NCBI GenBank assembly: GCA_035571835.1 | Contig: DATNBU010000011.1 | Span: forward strand, 248,001-312,000 | Reading direction: 5' to 3' | DNA length: 64,000 nt | Source: Candidatus Limnocylindrales bacterium | GTDB lineage: Bacteria; Desulfobacterota; Binatia; UBA1149; CAITLU01 | Part shown: piece by piece, positions 7,790-15,602 of the stretch | Position numbering within the stretch: the first letter of the stretch is position 1 | How the letters are laid out: every line of letters starts with the position of its first letter | The notes under the pieces: model-generated | The model's database searches: none | What the model saw: only the letters and a program-made list of their open reading frames with translations | Told to the model about the DNA's origin: nothing | Position numbers and translations under genes: made by a program

Positions 7790-9271
7790 TCAGTCGAGCC
7801 CTGCGAGCACTTCTTCGGCTGCGCGCTCGCCCGAGCGGACGGCACCGTCCATGTATCCGTTCCAGTACGTCGACGTTTCCGTTCCGGCCCAGTGAATGCG
7901 GTCCACCGGTTGGCGCAGGGCTTCACCGAAATCGACGAGCGTGCCTGGGCCGAGGACGGCCACCGGACATCCGCGATTCCAGGTCTCCTCCGCCCATGCG
8001 AACGTGATGGTTTCGATCGGCGATGACGCTGCACTGCCGAAGAAGATCGCGAGCTGGGCGAGGCATGCAGCTTTGAGATCCTCCGCAGGCTGTCGCTCCC
8101 AGTAGCGCGCTTCGCTGCCGCCGATGAAGCCCATCAGGATTCCGCGGCTGCCGTCCTGCGGCGAGGTATCGAACGTGACCTTGATCGGCCCGTTCTCGCT
8201 GACGACCTGACCGGTCAGGCCGGCCGTGCGCCAGAACGGTGTCGGGTAGACGGCCTCGAACTTCATCAACGAGCCTTGCGGCATCCGCTGCGTGAGCTGG
8301 TCGCGAAGCGCCGGCAGCGGCGGATCGTACTCGATGCGCCCCGCGAGCGTCGGCGGGATCGCGACGATCACGCGCTTCGCGCGAACGCGGCGCCGATCCG
8401 ACCAGACCGTCACGTAGTCTTCGCCCTGGACGATCTTCGTGACCGGTTTCCCGAGCTGGATGCTGTCACCGAGATCGTCGGCGACGTTCAGCGCAATGCG
8501 CTGCGCGCCGCCGACGAAACGGCTTTCCTGCGCGCCGCCGGCGGTATTGAAGTTGCGCTCGAAGGTGCCGGCGTTCTGCTCGTTGCCCGATGCCGCGAGG
8601 TAGAACAGCGTGTAGAGCAGCGAGAGCTCGCCGGGCTCGCAGCCGAAGATCGCTTCGGTCGCTGCCGAAACCACCGCCATGTACTCGCTGCTTCCGCTCG
8701 TATGCGCACGCAGCCACGAGTCGAGGGTCTGGCGGTCGTACTCGAGCGCATTGGTCGCGGTCCACGGACTGTCCACCGGAATTTCGGTGGACAGCTGGTC
8801 GAGCAGCGCAACCGACGCGACGATGTCGGGCGCGACAACGGGGTCGGCCGGCGCGGTGCCTAGCGGCGTGTTGCTCGGGAACTCTTCGCGACGTCCGTTC
8901 GCATAAAACACGTTGTTGCCGGTGTTGTAGGTCGGATACGTACCGACGCCGACTTCTGCAGCGAGAGCCTGGATGCGGTCCTGCGTGGGACCGGTGAACA
9001 TTCCGCCGAGCTCGCTGTAGCCGCCGCTTGCGAGATCGTGGTTGAGGACGCGGCCGCCGACGCGATCGCGCGCTTCCAGCACGATCACCGAGCGACCGGC
9101 TTCGCTGATGCGGCGCGCTGCCGTAAGCCCGGCGAGACCGGCGCCGACGACGACCACATCAGCGACGTGGCGGCTGGCTGCCGCCTCGGCGTTTTTCGGA
9201 AGACGCAGCGCTGCGAGCGCAGCCGTTGCCGCGGTCGCTTCGAGGAACTGCCGACGAGTTAACTTCGCCAC
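7790..9271 (-). CDS. Tat-exported flavin amine oxidase
   Basis: A 493-residue FAD-dependent amine oxidase of the monoamine oxidase superfamily. A GTG at 9271 with GGAGAG upstream gives an N-terminus LTRRQFLEATAATAALAA, a twin-arginine signal, so the protein is folded with FAD and exported. The dinucleotide fold VVGAGLAG (42-48), the EARDRVGGRV segment and the C-terminal FAD-contact region around GTETSTYWNGYMDGAVRSG are intact. The residue aligned with the covalent-flavin cysteine of MAO is not Cys, so FAD is likely non-covalent. A longer frame begins in repeat DNA and is rejected. Substrate unknown: amines or amino acids. Confidence 0.88.
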   Translation of the reverse strand: MAKLTRRQFLEATAATAALAALRLPKNAEAAASRHVADVVVVGAGLAGLTAARRISEAGRSVIVLEARDRVGGRVLNHDLASGGYSELGGMFTGPTQDRIQALAAEVGVGTYPTYNTGNNVFYANGRREEFPSNTPLGTAPADPVVAPDIVASVALLDQLSTEIPVDSPWTATNALEYDRQTLDSWLRAHTSGSSEYMAVVSAATEAIFGCEPGELSLLYTLFYLAASGNEQNAGTFERNFNTAGGAQESRFVGGAQRIALNVADDLGDSIQLGKPVTKIVQGEDYVTVWSDRRRVRAKRVIVAIPPTLAGRIEYDPPLPALRDQLTQRMPQGSLMKFEAVYPTPFWRTAGLTGQVVSENGPIKVTFDTSPQDGSRGILMGFIGGSEARYWERQPAEDLKAACLAQLAIFFGSAASSPIETITFAWAEETWNRGCPVAVLGPGTLVDFGEALRQPVDRIHWAGTETSTYWNGYMDGAVRSGERAAEEVLAGLD

Positions 9272-9360
9272 GAGGAAAGCTCTCCTTTCCCCCTGACCAG
9301 GCGACATGCGCCCGATTGCCCCGGGCGAATATCGCCCGCCTGACGACAGCCAACAATACG

Positions 9361-9448
9361 AAAACGGGACCAGGTACATTTAAAAAACTGTCGTGATTTC
9401 AACAGCCGCGTTTTTTCACGCGAAAATTAAATGTACCTGTCCCCATTT
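9361..9448. repeat. GGGGACAG intergenic repeat, word B inverted pair
   Basis: A left arm (CCAGGTACATTTAAA at about 9370) and a right arm (TTAAATGTACCTGTCCCC at about 9428) are inverted around a 40-base AT-rich loop. It lies between the divergent amine oxidase and methyltransferase genes, so here it is upstream of both rather than at gene ends. Confidence 0.8.
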
Positions 9449-9511
9449 ATTATTTGCTTCGATTGCGTGCCGTCTTCATGAGAAGGCCGCTCCCTGGCTC
9501 GTGAGCGGACC

Positions 9512-10423
9512 ATGACGACTGCATCTACCGCCTCATCAGGGTCCGCCGGAGCCTCGCCGATCTGCAATCTGTGCGGCTCGGCCGACATCGCGACCTATCA
9601 CGACCAGGGCTGGCGCCGCGTGGTCGAGTGCCGCCGCTGCGGTCTCGTGTTCGTCGATCCGATGCCGACGTTCGAGCAGAAGGCCGAAATCGAGCGGCTC
9701 GCGTACGAGGGCGAACTTCTGCCGGAAGTCTCCGACTTCTTCCGCAACTGCCACCGCGACTTCCAGGACGATCCCGTCATCGAGTCGTTCCGCACCGGGC
9801 TGCGGTCGATCGGCTCGATCCGCACGCCCGGCCGCCTGCTCGACGTCGGCCCTGGCACCGGCATCTTCCTTTATCTGGCGAGCAAGGAATTCGGCTGGCA
9901 GCCGAGCGGCGTCGACATCTGCAACGAGAGCGCGGTCAAGGCGAAAGAAGAGTTCGACATCGACCTCGAGGTCGGCGACTTCAACACGTATCCGTGGCCG
10001 GCGGCGAGCTTCGATGCGATCACGATGCTCGACGTGCTCGAGCACACGACCGATCCACTCGGCTCGCTTCGCCGCGCGTACGAGTTGCTCGAGCCCGGCG
10101 GCGCGCTTTACGTCGTCGTGCCGAACCAGCACTGCCTGCTGACGGTGATCCTCGATCGCTGGATCCAGATGGGCGGCCCGATGCACACCTACTTCCTCGA
10201 GCGGCTCTACGTGTCGCCGCACGAATACTACTTCTTCCCGCGAACGCTGCGCGCGTTCCTCGAAAAAGCCGGCTTCGAAGTAACCGACATGCGAACCGGC
10301 AACGTCTATCTCGGCCGCTACCGCCTGCCGCTGTGGATGCGCATCCCGATGGAGATCGTGCTGCAGACCGGAAACCTCTTCGGCATGGGCGCCAAAATCA
10401 TGGCACTGGCCCGCAAGCCGTAA
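9512..10423 (+). CDS. class I SAM-dependent methyltransferase with zinc-ribbon N-terminus
   Basis: A 303-residue protein. Cysteines C18, C21, C40 and C43 (CNLC and CRRC) form a zinc ribbon, followed by a Rossmann methyltransferase with LLDVGPGTGIF (109-119), the DAITMLDVLEH acidic loop and a post-motif EPGGALYVVVPN. This layout is common in Methyltransf_23-type enzymes acting on sugars or small molecules in polysaccharide and secondary-metabolite pathways. A hydrophobic amphipathic C-terminus follows. It stands alone between two GGGGACAG repeats, so context gives no substrate. Confidence 0.87.
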   Translation: MTTASTASSGSAGASPICNLCGSADIATYHDQGWRRVVECRRCGLVFVDPMPTFEQKAEIERLAYEGELLPEVSDFFRNCHRDFQDDPVIESFRTGLRSIGSIRTPGRLLDVGPGTGIFLYLASKEFGWQPSGVDICNESAVKAKEEFDIDLEVGDFNTYPWPAASFDAITMLDVLEHTTDPLGSLRRAYELLEPGGALYVVVPNQHCLLTVILDRWIQMGGPMHTYFLERLYVSPHEYYFFPRTLRAFLEKAGFEVTDMRTGNVYLGRYRLPLWMRIPMEIVLQTGNLFGMGAKIMALARKP

Positions 10424-10450
10424 AAAGGGGACAGGTACATTTAAAATTCC
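10422..10450. repeat. GGGGACAG intergenic repeat, word B (single arm)
   Basis: AAAAAGGGGACAGGTACATT and following TAAA start at the stop codon of the methyltransferase gene and fill the gap to the convergent lipoate ligase-like gene at 10457. Confidence 0.8.
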
Positions 10451-10456
10451 GCTGCA

Positions 10457-11146
10457 TTATCGCAGGTCGGTGATCTCGCTGCGGGCCTGCTCGAGCGCGC
10501 GCGCGAACGCTTCGCGGTCGAGCCCGCCGATTGCTGCGAGAAACTCTCGATGCGGCCGCCCGCGCCGCCAGTCGGGCTCGCGAACGGGATGTCGCAGCAC
10601 GGCCGAGATCATCTCGAGGTCGGGCTCGACCAGCAGCGTTCCGTGCAGCAGCGTCGCATCGCGATGACGGCGCAGCGCGAGCCCGCCGACCTTGCGATCG
10701 GCGATGCGCAGATCGCCCGATGCATCGCTGTCGACCGCTTCGCGCACTCCCGCCTCGCCGAGCGCGCGCACGACGGCCGCGTTGCACGTGCTCCGCACGC
10801 TGCCGAGCGACGGCGGCTCTTTTCCAGCGTCGTGCGCGACGACGAACGCGTACTGCACCGTGCCCGGCCCGATCACCACCGTTCCGCCACCGCTCGCACG
10901 CCGCACGATCGCGACGCTGCGCCGCGCGCACTCCTGCTCCTCGACCTCGATCGAAACGATGCGGCTGACCCCGAGCACGACCGCGCTCTGGTTGCAGGTC
11001 CACACCCGCACACCTGGTCGCGCGCGTTCGAGCATCGCGAAATCGCCTTCGATCCCGTGCACGACTCCGGAAGCCGCACCGAAGAGAACTTCGACCGGCG
11101 TGCGGCGCGGGATTCTCGCCGCCGTGCTCAGACCTTGTCCTTCCAC
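10457..11146 (-). CDS. lipoate-protein ligase A family protein
   Basis: A 229-residue member of the biotin/lipoyl protein ligase fold. It shows the family signature RRASGGGTV (82-90), the lysine of IADRKVGG (Lys152) that contacts lipoyl-AMP, and the HGTLLVEPDL strand. It should attach lipoate or a related acyl group (octanoate) to carrier domains. It is at the short end of the family and lacks a C-terminal accessory domain. Its ATG lies 19 bases inside the end of the upstream repressor gene, so the two are probably co-transcribed, linking lipoylation to fatty-acid control. Confidence 0.8.
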   Translation of the reverse strand: MEGQGLSTAARIPRRTPVEVLFGAASGVVHGIEGDFAMLERARPGVRVWTCNQSAVVLGVSRIVSIEVEEQECARRSVAIVRRASGGGTVVIGPGTVQYAFVVAHDAGKEPPSLGSVRSTCNAAVVRALGEAGVREAVDSDASGDLRIADRKVGGLALRRHRDATLLHGTLLVEPDLEMISAVLRHPVREPDWRRGRPHREFLAAIGGLDREAFARALEQARSEITDLR

Positions 11147-11793
11147 TGCGTCGCCCCGAGGAAGATCACGCGCAGCTGCAGCACGAAGTTCTGCGTCAGC
11201 TCTTCCTCGACCTGCGGCTGGTCGGGAGGAAGATCGATGAAATCGCTCGCGGCGTTGAGCATCGTGTTGACGACGAGGCCGCAGACCATCTGCAGCGTTC
11301 GCATCGAAAGGCTGGGAAGAAGGCTGAGCTCGCGGAGATCCTGCGCCATTTCGGTGGCGAAGTGCTGCGTCTCGTAGCGGATCGAACGCCGGATCAGCGG
11401 CGAGCCGCCCCAGCGCTCGCTCGCCATGAACAGGATGTGCAGCCGGTGCTCGCGCACGAACTGCCGGTAGATGCGCACCGAATGATCGATGATGCGGATC
11501 GGCGGCACGCCGGCGCGCCGCGCATCGCGAAGAAGCCGTCGCAGCGTCAGGCCGGTTTCCTCGACGAGTGCGAGGCCGAGCTCGTCGAGATCGGCGAAGT
11601 GGCGGTAGAACGACGTCGGCACCACGCCGGCCTCGCGCGTGATCTCACGAAGCCCGAGGCTGGTGTAGCTGCGGCCGCTGCTCATCAGCCGAAGCGCGGC
11701 GTCCATGAGCATGCCGCGTGTGCGCTGCTTCTGTGCGGCGCGCGAGCCGGTTCCGTCGGGTGCGCGGCCCGGCACGGCGTCGCGGACGGGCAC
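11128..11793 (-). CDS. TetR-family repressor, FabR/DesT-like
   Basis: A 221-residue regulator. Its N-terminal segment AQKQRT, SLGLREITREAGVVPTSF and YRHFADLDELGLALVEETG closely follows E. coli FabR and Pseudomonas DesT, which repress unsaturated fatty acid genes by sensing acyl-CoA or acyl-ACP composition. The GTG at 11793 is chosen: it has a GGAAGGGAGAA purine stretch upstream and gives family-typical length. A longer frame to 11958 would place an operator-like site inside coding sequence. It is divergent from the ferredoxin reductase and desaturase genes, matching the DesT-desaturase arrangement, and probably controls them and itself. Confidence 0.87.
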   Translation of the reverse strand: MPVRDAVPGRAPDGTGSRAAQKQRTRGMLMDAALRLMSSGRSYTSLGLREITREAGVVPTSFYRHFADLDELGLALVEETGLTLRRLLRDARRAGVPPIRIIDHSVRIYRQFVREHRLHILFMASERWGGSPLIRRSIRYETQHFATEMAQDLRELSLLPSLSMRTLQMVCGLVVNTMLNAASDFIDLPPDQPQVEEELTQNFVLQLRVIFLGATQWKDKV

Positions 11794-11897
11794 GTGTGCG
11801 CGCGCTTCTCCCTTCCGGCTCTTCGCGTCTTCCCGGCCGATTCCGGTCGTGTCGGCGAGCGCGGAACGGTCCGGAGAGTGCCGGGACCTTCGTTTTC

Positions 11898-11915
11898 GAT
11901 GTACGAGTGTAGTCA
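11898..11915. promoter_or_regulatory. FabR/DesT-like box 1
   Basis: GATGTACGAGTGTAGTCA, the weakest of three sites with the TGTAC-n-GTGT core, lies on the repressor side of the intergenic region and could serve autoregulation. Confidence 0.4.
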
Positions 11916-11975
11916 CGTCAGTGGGGCGAAAAGAGCAGCATTTCCGAGCCATAGCCAACCGTGTCTGTGCTTTTC

Positions 11976-11993
11976 AGTGTACAGGTGTTGACA
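11976..11993. promoter_or_regulatory. FabR/DesT-like box 2, overlapping a -35 element
   Basis: AGTGTACAGGTGTTGACA has the form AGT-nn-ACA-nn-TGT-nn-ACA. From memory this resembles the 18-bp imperfect palindromes bound by FabR and DesT. A consensus -35 hexamer TTGACA (11988-11993) lies inside it and reads toward the reductase gene. Confidence 0.55.
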
Positions 11994-12007
11994 GAAACCA
12001 TCGGTTC

Positions 12008-12025
12008 GGTACACAAGTGTTCACC
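12008..12025. promoter_or_regulatory. FabR/DesT-like box 3, overlapping the -10 region
   Basis: GGTACACAAGTGTTCACC is a GGT-nn-ACA-nn-TGT-nn-ACC palindrome that ends one base before the reductase ATG at 12027. A TACACA hexamer (12010-12015) lies 16 bases after TTGACA, so transcription would begin at about 12020-12023 and the message would be nearly leaderless. A repressor here would cover the promoter and the start codon. Confidence 0.55.
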
Positions 12026-12026
12026 C

Positions 12027-13253
12027 ATGACGACTTCAGCGAATCCCGAACCGCCGCGGACCGACGGCCAGCCTCCAAGGCCGAGCGCAAGCCCGACCGG
12101 TCCCTCCGCAAGCCCGACCGGCCGCTCCGCAAGCTCGACCGGCCGCTCCGCAAGCCTGACCCGTCGTTCCGCAAGCCCGAACGGCCGTTCCAGCTGGACC
12201 CGCATTCTGTCCAGCCCGTGGCTGAGCCCGCTCAACGATACGGCCGCCATCGACGACCTGCTCGGGCTCGTCGATCCGACCTGGTCGGTCGCCGCCGTAC
12301 GCGCGCGCGTCGTTTCGGTGAATCGCGAGACCGACGATGCATCAACGCTCGTGCTGCGGCCGAACCGGCTGTGGCTTGGCCATGTGGCCGGACAGCACGT
12401 GCAGCTCACGGTCGAGACCGGAGGGCGGCGTCACGTGCGCACGTTCAGCATCTCGTCGCCGCCGCGTGCCGACGGCCTCGTCCACGTGACCGTCAAGCGC
12501 CGCGCCGGCGGCAAGGTTTCCAGCTGGCTCGCTGACAGCGCCGCGGCCGGTGACGTCGTCACGCTCAGCAACCCCGCCGGCGACTTCGTGCTGCCGCCGG
12601 TGTTGCCGCCGCGCATCGTCCTCGTCTCGGCCGGTAGCGGCATCACGCCGGTGATGGCGCTGCTGCGAACCATCGTCGAGGCCGGGGGACCGACGGATGT
12701 CCTGTTCGTGCACACGTCGCGCTCGCGCCGCGACGTCATTTTCGCGCACGAGCTCGAGACGATCGCGCGAACGCATCCCCGCATCGAGATCCGCCTGCAC
12801 CTGACCGAAGAGAGCGGCCGTCTCGACGCCGCGCAGATCTCAAGCATTGCCGCCGAAGCCGCCGGCGCGCCGGCGTTCGTCTGCGGCCCGGAATCCTTCA
12901 TGACGAGCGTGCGCTCGGCGTGGGGCAGCGCCGGCAACGCGGAGCATCTGCGCTTCGAATGGTTCGGTGCGCCCGCGCGCGAGAACATCGGAGGCGAAGC
13001 GCAGAGCATCAGCGCCGAACATTCCGGCACGCGCTTTACCGCGCTCGCCGGCCAGTCACTTCTCGTTGCAGCAGAAAACGCGGGTCTGCGGCCGCTTTAT
13101 GGATGCCGCATCGGTGTCTGCCACACGTGCAAGTGCCACAAAATCTCCGGCGTCACCGAAGACCTTCGCGACGGGCGAATTTCCGATGAGCCGGGCGAGA
13201 TGATCCAGCTCTGCATCTCGACCGCACGCTCCGACGTCTCGATCGAAATCTGA
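12027..13253 (+). CDS. ferredoxin reductase-ferredoxin fusion for the desaturase (DesC-like)
   Basis: A 408-residue electron-transfer protein. Residues 1-55 are low complexity, with SASPTGR-type heptads. An FAD domain with RTFSISS (138-144) and an NAD(P) domain with SAGSGITPVM (201-210) follow. The C-terminal plant-type [2Fe-2S] domain binds the cluster through C360, C365, C368 and C396. It would take electrons from NAD(P)H through FAD to the iron-sulfur centre and on to the diiron desaturase 26 bases downstream, as DesC does for DesB. The ATG at 12027 has no ribosome site, in keeping with a near-leaderless message. Confidence 0.9.
   Translation: MTTSANPEPPRTDGQPPRPSASPTGPSASPTGRSASSTGRSASLTRRSASPNGRSSWTRILSSPWLSPLNDTAAIDDLLGLVDPTWSVAAVRARVVSVNRETDDASTLVLRPNRLWLGHVAGQHVQLTVETGGRRHVRTFSISSPPRADGLVHVTVKRRAGGKVSSWLADSAAAGDVVTLSNPAGDFVLPPVLPPRIVLVSAGSGITPVMALLRTIVEAGGPTDVLFVHTSRSRRDVIFAHELETIARTHPRIEIRLHLTEESGRLDAAQISSIAAEAAGAPAFVCGPESFMTSVRSAWGSAGNAEHLRFEWFGAPARENIGGEAQSISAEHSGTRFTALAGQSLLVAAENAGLRPLYGCRIGVCHTCKCHKISGVTEDLRDGRISDEPGEMIQLCISTARSDVSIEI
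12083..12187 (+). repeat. five tandem 21-bp repeats coding SASPTGR heptads
   Basis: Five 21-base units (starting 12083, 12104, 12125, 12146, 12167) with core CTCCGCAAGCCCGACCGGCC sit in phase in the reductase gene and encode a heptapeptide repeat, S-A-S-P-T-G-R with variants. The length keeps the frame, so copy number can vary without breaking the gene. Confidence 0.85.
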
Positions 13254-13279
13254 AACCCAGCGGACCTCGAGGAATCACG

Positions 13280-14383
13280 ATGAAATCTCCTGCCAGCAAT
13301 CTTACCCGCGAACAGATCGACGCGATCGCCATCGAGCTCGACGGCATCCGCGACGAAATCCTCGGCGACCTCGGCGAGCGCGACGCCGCGCACATCCGCC
13401 GGGTCGTGCGCCTTGCGCGTGCCAGCTCGATTGCCGGCCGCTCGATGCTCGCGTTCGGTTTCACTCCGGTAAGCTTCGGTGCAGGCGTTGCGCTGCTGTC
13501 GCTCGGCAAGATCCTCGAGAACATGGAGATCGGCCACAACGTCATGCACGGTCAGTACGACTGGATGAACGATCCGTCTCTCGATTCGAAAACCTACGAG
13601 TGGGACAACGTCTGCGATTCGTCGCAGTGGCGCCACTACCACAACTATGAGCACCACACGTTTACGAACGTGCTCGGAAAGGATCGCGACGTCGGCTACG
13701 GGATCATCCGCGTCAGTGAGGATCAGTACTGGCACCCGAAGCACCTCATGCAGCCGGTCAGCAACGTGCTGCTGTCGCTGCTGTTCCAGTGGGGCGTCGG
13801 AATCCACGACATGGATCCGATGCGCGTGATGCTCGGTTCGAAAGACGACGAGGAATCGAGGGCCGCGCGCGCCGAGTTTCCGGCCAAATGGCGGCAGTTC
13901 CTGCGCAAGGCCGGACGTCAGCTTTTCAAGGACTACGTGCTGTTTCCGCTGCTGACGCCGTGGAACGCGCCGCGCGTGCTGCTCGGCAACCTTTCCGCCA
14001 ACGTCATCCGCAACGTCTGGACCAACGTGATCATCTTCTGCGGGCATTTCCCCGAAGGCACGCGCGTCTACACGCAGGAAGAGACGGCGACCGAGTCGCG
14101 CGGCGACTGGTACGTTCGCCAGATGCAGGGCTCGGCCAACATCGAAGGCAGCTCGTGGTTCCATGTGATGACCGGCCACCTGTCGCACCAGATCGAGCAC
14201 CATCTTTTTCCGGACCTCCCTGCGCATCGGTACCCGGAAATTGCCGGACGCGTGCGCGACCTTTGCGAGCGAAACGGGCTTCCGTACAACACCGGGAGCT
14301 TCGCCGAACAGTACGGAAGCGTGCTTTCACGGATCTTCCGGTTCGCGTTGCCGACGCGTGCCACGCAGGCGCAGACGGCGTAA
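13280..14383 (+). CDS. membrane fatty acyl desaturase (DesB-like)
   Basis: A 367-residue integral-membrane diiron desaturase. The three histidine boxes are complete: H86-x3-H90, H121-x3-HH (125-126) and HQIEHH (303-308). It introduces a cis double bond, probably delta-9, into acyl-CoA or phospholipid acyl chains using O2 and electrons from the adjacent reductase. It is preceded by a weak GAGGA site 26 bases after the reductase stop, so the two form one operon under the FabR/DesT-like repressor. The pair would adjust membrane fluidity. Confidence 0.92.
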   Translation: MKSPASNLTREQIDAIAIELDGIRDEILGDLGERDAAHIRRVVRLARASSIAGRSMLAFGFTPVSFGAGVALLSLGKILENMEIGHNVMHGQYDWMNDPSLDSKTYEWDNVCDSSQWRHYHNYEHHTFTNVLGKDRDVGYGIIRVSEDQYWHPKHLMQPVSNVLLSLLFQWGVGIHDMDPMRVMLGSKDDEESRAARAEFPAKWRQFLRKAGRQLFKDYVLFPLLTPWNAPRVLLGNLSANVIRNVWTNVIIFCGHFPEGTRVYTQEETATESRGDWYVRQMQGSANIEGSSWFHVMTGHLSHQIEHHLFPDLPAHRYPEIAGRVRDLCERNGLPYNTGSFAEQYGSVLSRIFRFALPTRATQAQTA

Positions 14384-14396
14384 GATCGGGGCCGCC

Positions 14397-14945
14397 ATGC
14401 CGGTACTCTCGCTCGTCGTCGGCGACATCACGAAGCAGAAGGTCGACGCGATCGTCAACGCCGCCAACACGCGCCTGGTCGGCGGCGGCGGCGTGGATGG
14501 AGCGATCCATCGCGCGGGCGGCCCCGCGATCATGCTCGAATGCAACCGGATCCGGGCCGAGAAGGGCGGTTGCCCGACCGGCAGCGCCGTTGCGACGACC
14601 GCCGGAAACCTTGCCGCAAAGAAAGTGATTCACACCGTCGGTCCGGTATGGAGCGGCGGGCGCCGCGGTGAGGCGGATCTGCTTGCGAGTGCGTATCGAT
14701 CGAGCCTCGAGTTGGCGGCGTCGCTCGGACTTCGCACCGTCGCATTTCCGTCGATCAGCACGGGTGTCTACGCCTATCCGCTGAAGGAAGCCGCCAGCAT
14801 CGCGCTTTCCTCGATTCAGCGCGTGCTCGACGAGCGGCCTCAGGATTTCGACGAAGTCGCGATGGTCCTGTTTTCCGACCGCGACTTCCGGATCTATGAG
14901 AGCGTTCGAATCGAGCTCGAAGACCGACGCACGCAGCGCGCGTAA
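14397..14945 (+). CDS. macrodomain protein (ADP-ribose / O-acetyl-ADP-ribose hydrolase)
   Basis: A 182-residue single macrodomain of the MacroD/YmdB group. The ADP-ribose site motifs are present: GDIT near the start, VNAANTRL, the GGGGVDGAIH loop, HTVGPVW and SISTGVYAYP. It likely removes O-acetyl-ADP-ribose or mono-ADP-ribose from proteins. The ATG at 14397 is 14 bases after the desaturase stop, so it may be a passenger of that operon. Its stop directly abuts the stop of the convergent DUF2889 gene. Confidence 0.9.
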   Translation: MPVLSLVVGDITKQKVDAIVNAANTRLVGGGGVDGAIHRAGGPAIMLECNRIRAEKGGCPTGSAVATTAGNLAAKKVIHTVGPVWSGGRRGEADLLASAYRSSLELAASLGLRTVAFPSISTGVYAYPLKEAASIALSSIQRVLDERPQDFDEVAMVLFSDRDFRIYESVRIELEDRRTQRA

Positions 14946-15506
14946 TCAGTCGGCGAAACTGCGGACCGGCATCTGCTGCTCGAGCAGCCGCAGCGGCGAA
15001 GCCTTCTCCTCGATCAGCTGCTCGTGCTCATCGTTGTAGCTGAAGCACGTATTGCGCATTCCCGGTATCGCCGCATTGACCGCGCGCCAGCGCTCGATCG
15101 GCACGTCCGCGCGCTCGCGAATCTCCTTCGGCACCGACTGAAAGAACTGCACGAAGTGAAGCTGGTACGCCGCCTGCGCAATCTCGACCACGAGCTCGGA
15201 TATGCGATGACAGCCCCCGGTCCCGCCAACCGCCGCGCGCGCCGCCAGCGTGAACCCGCGCCCCACTTTCATCCCGACCAGAGCATTCATGTTCACATGC
15301 GTCAGGTTGCAGACGTTCGTAAACGGCCCATTGCGAATCTCACTGCGCGCCGCCGCAATCTCGAGCGAAGGATGCAGAATCTCCACTTCGACGACGACAT
15401 CATGAACTTCGTCTCGAAGCAGCGCCTCGATAAGAAAGCGGTCTTCTGCGAGCGGATAAATATTGGTTTGCTTCGTACGGTGATAGATCGCGCGAATGTC
15501 AGGCAT
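14946..15506 (-). CDS. DUF2889 family protein
   Basis: A 186-residue protein matching the DUF2889 family pattern, with an N-terminal strand-rich half, the conserved GGTGGCHRISELV segment about two thirds along, and a charged C-terminal part. No catalytic residues are known. It has no signal peptide or membrane segment. Its last base touches the last base of the convergent macrodomain gene with no spacer. Function unknown. Confidence 0.8.
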   Translation of the reverse strand: MPDIRAIYHRTKQTNIYPLAEDRFLIEALLRDEVHDVVVEVEILHPSLEIAAARSEIRNGPFTNVCNLTHVNMNALVGMKVGRGFTLAARAAVGGTGGCHRISELVVEIAQAAYQLHFVQFFQSVPKEIRERADVPIERWRAVNAAIPGMRNTCFSYNDEHEQLIEEKASPLRLLEQQMPVRSFAD

Positions 15507-15602
15507 GCCCGCTGTTTAGCGTGCGGCCGGTGCGATGCAACCAGACAAAAGGCCATTCGCGGGTTTCGTCCCCATCGACAAGATGCGGACTGCGACGACG
15601 TC

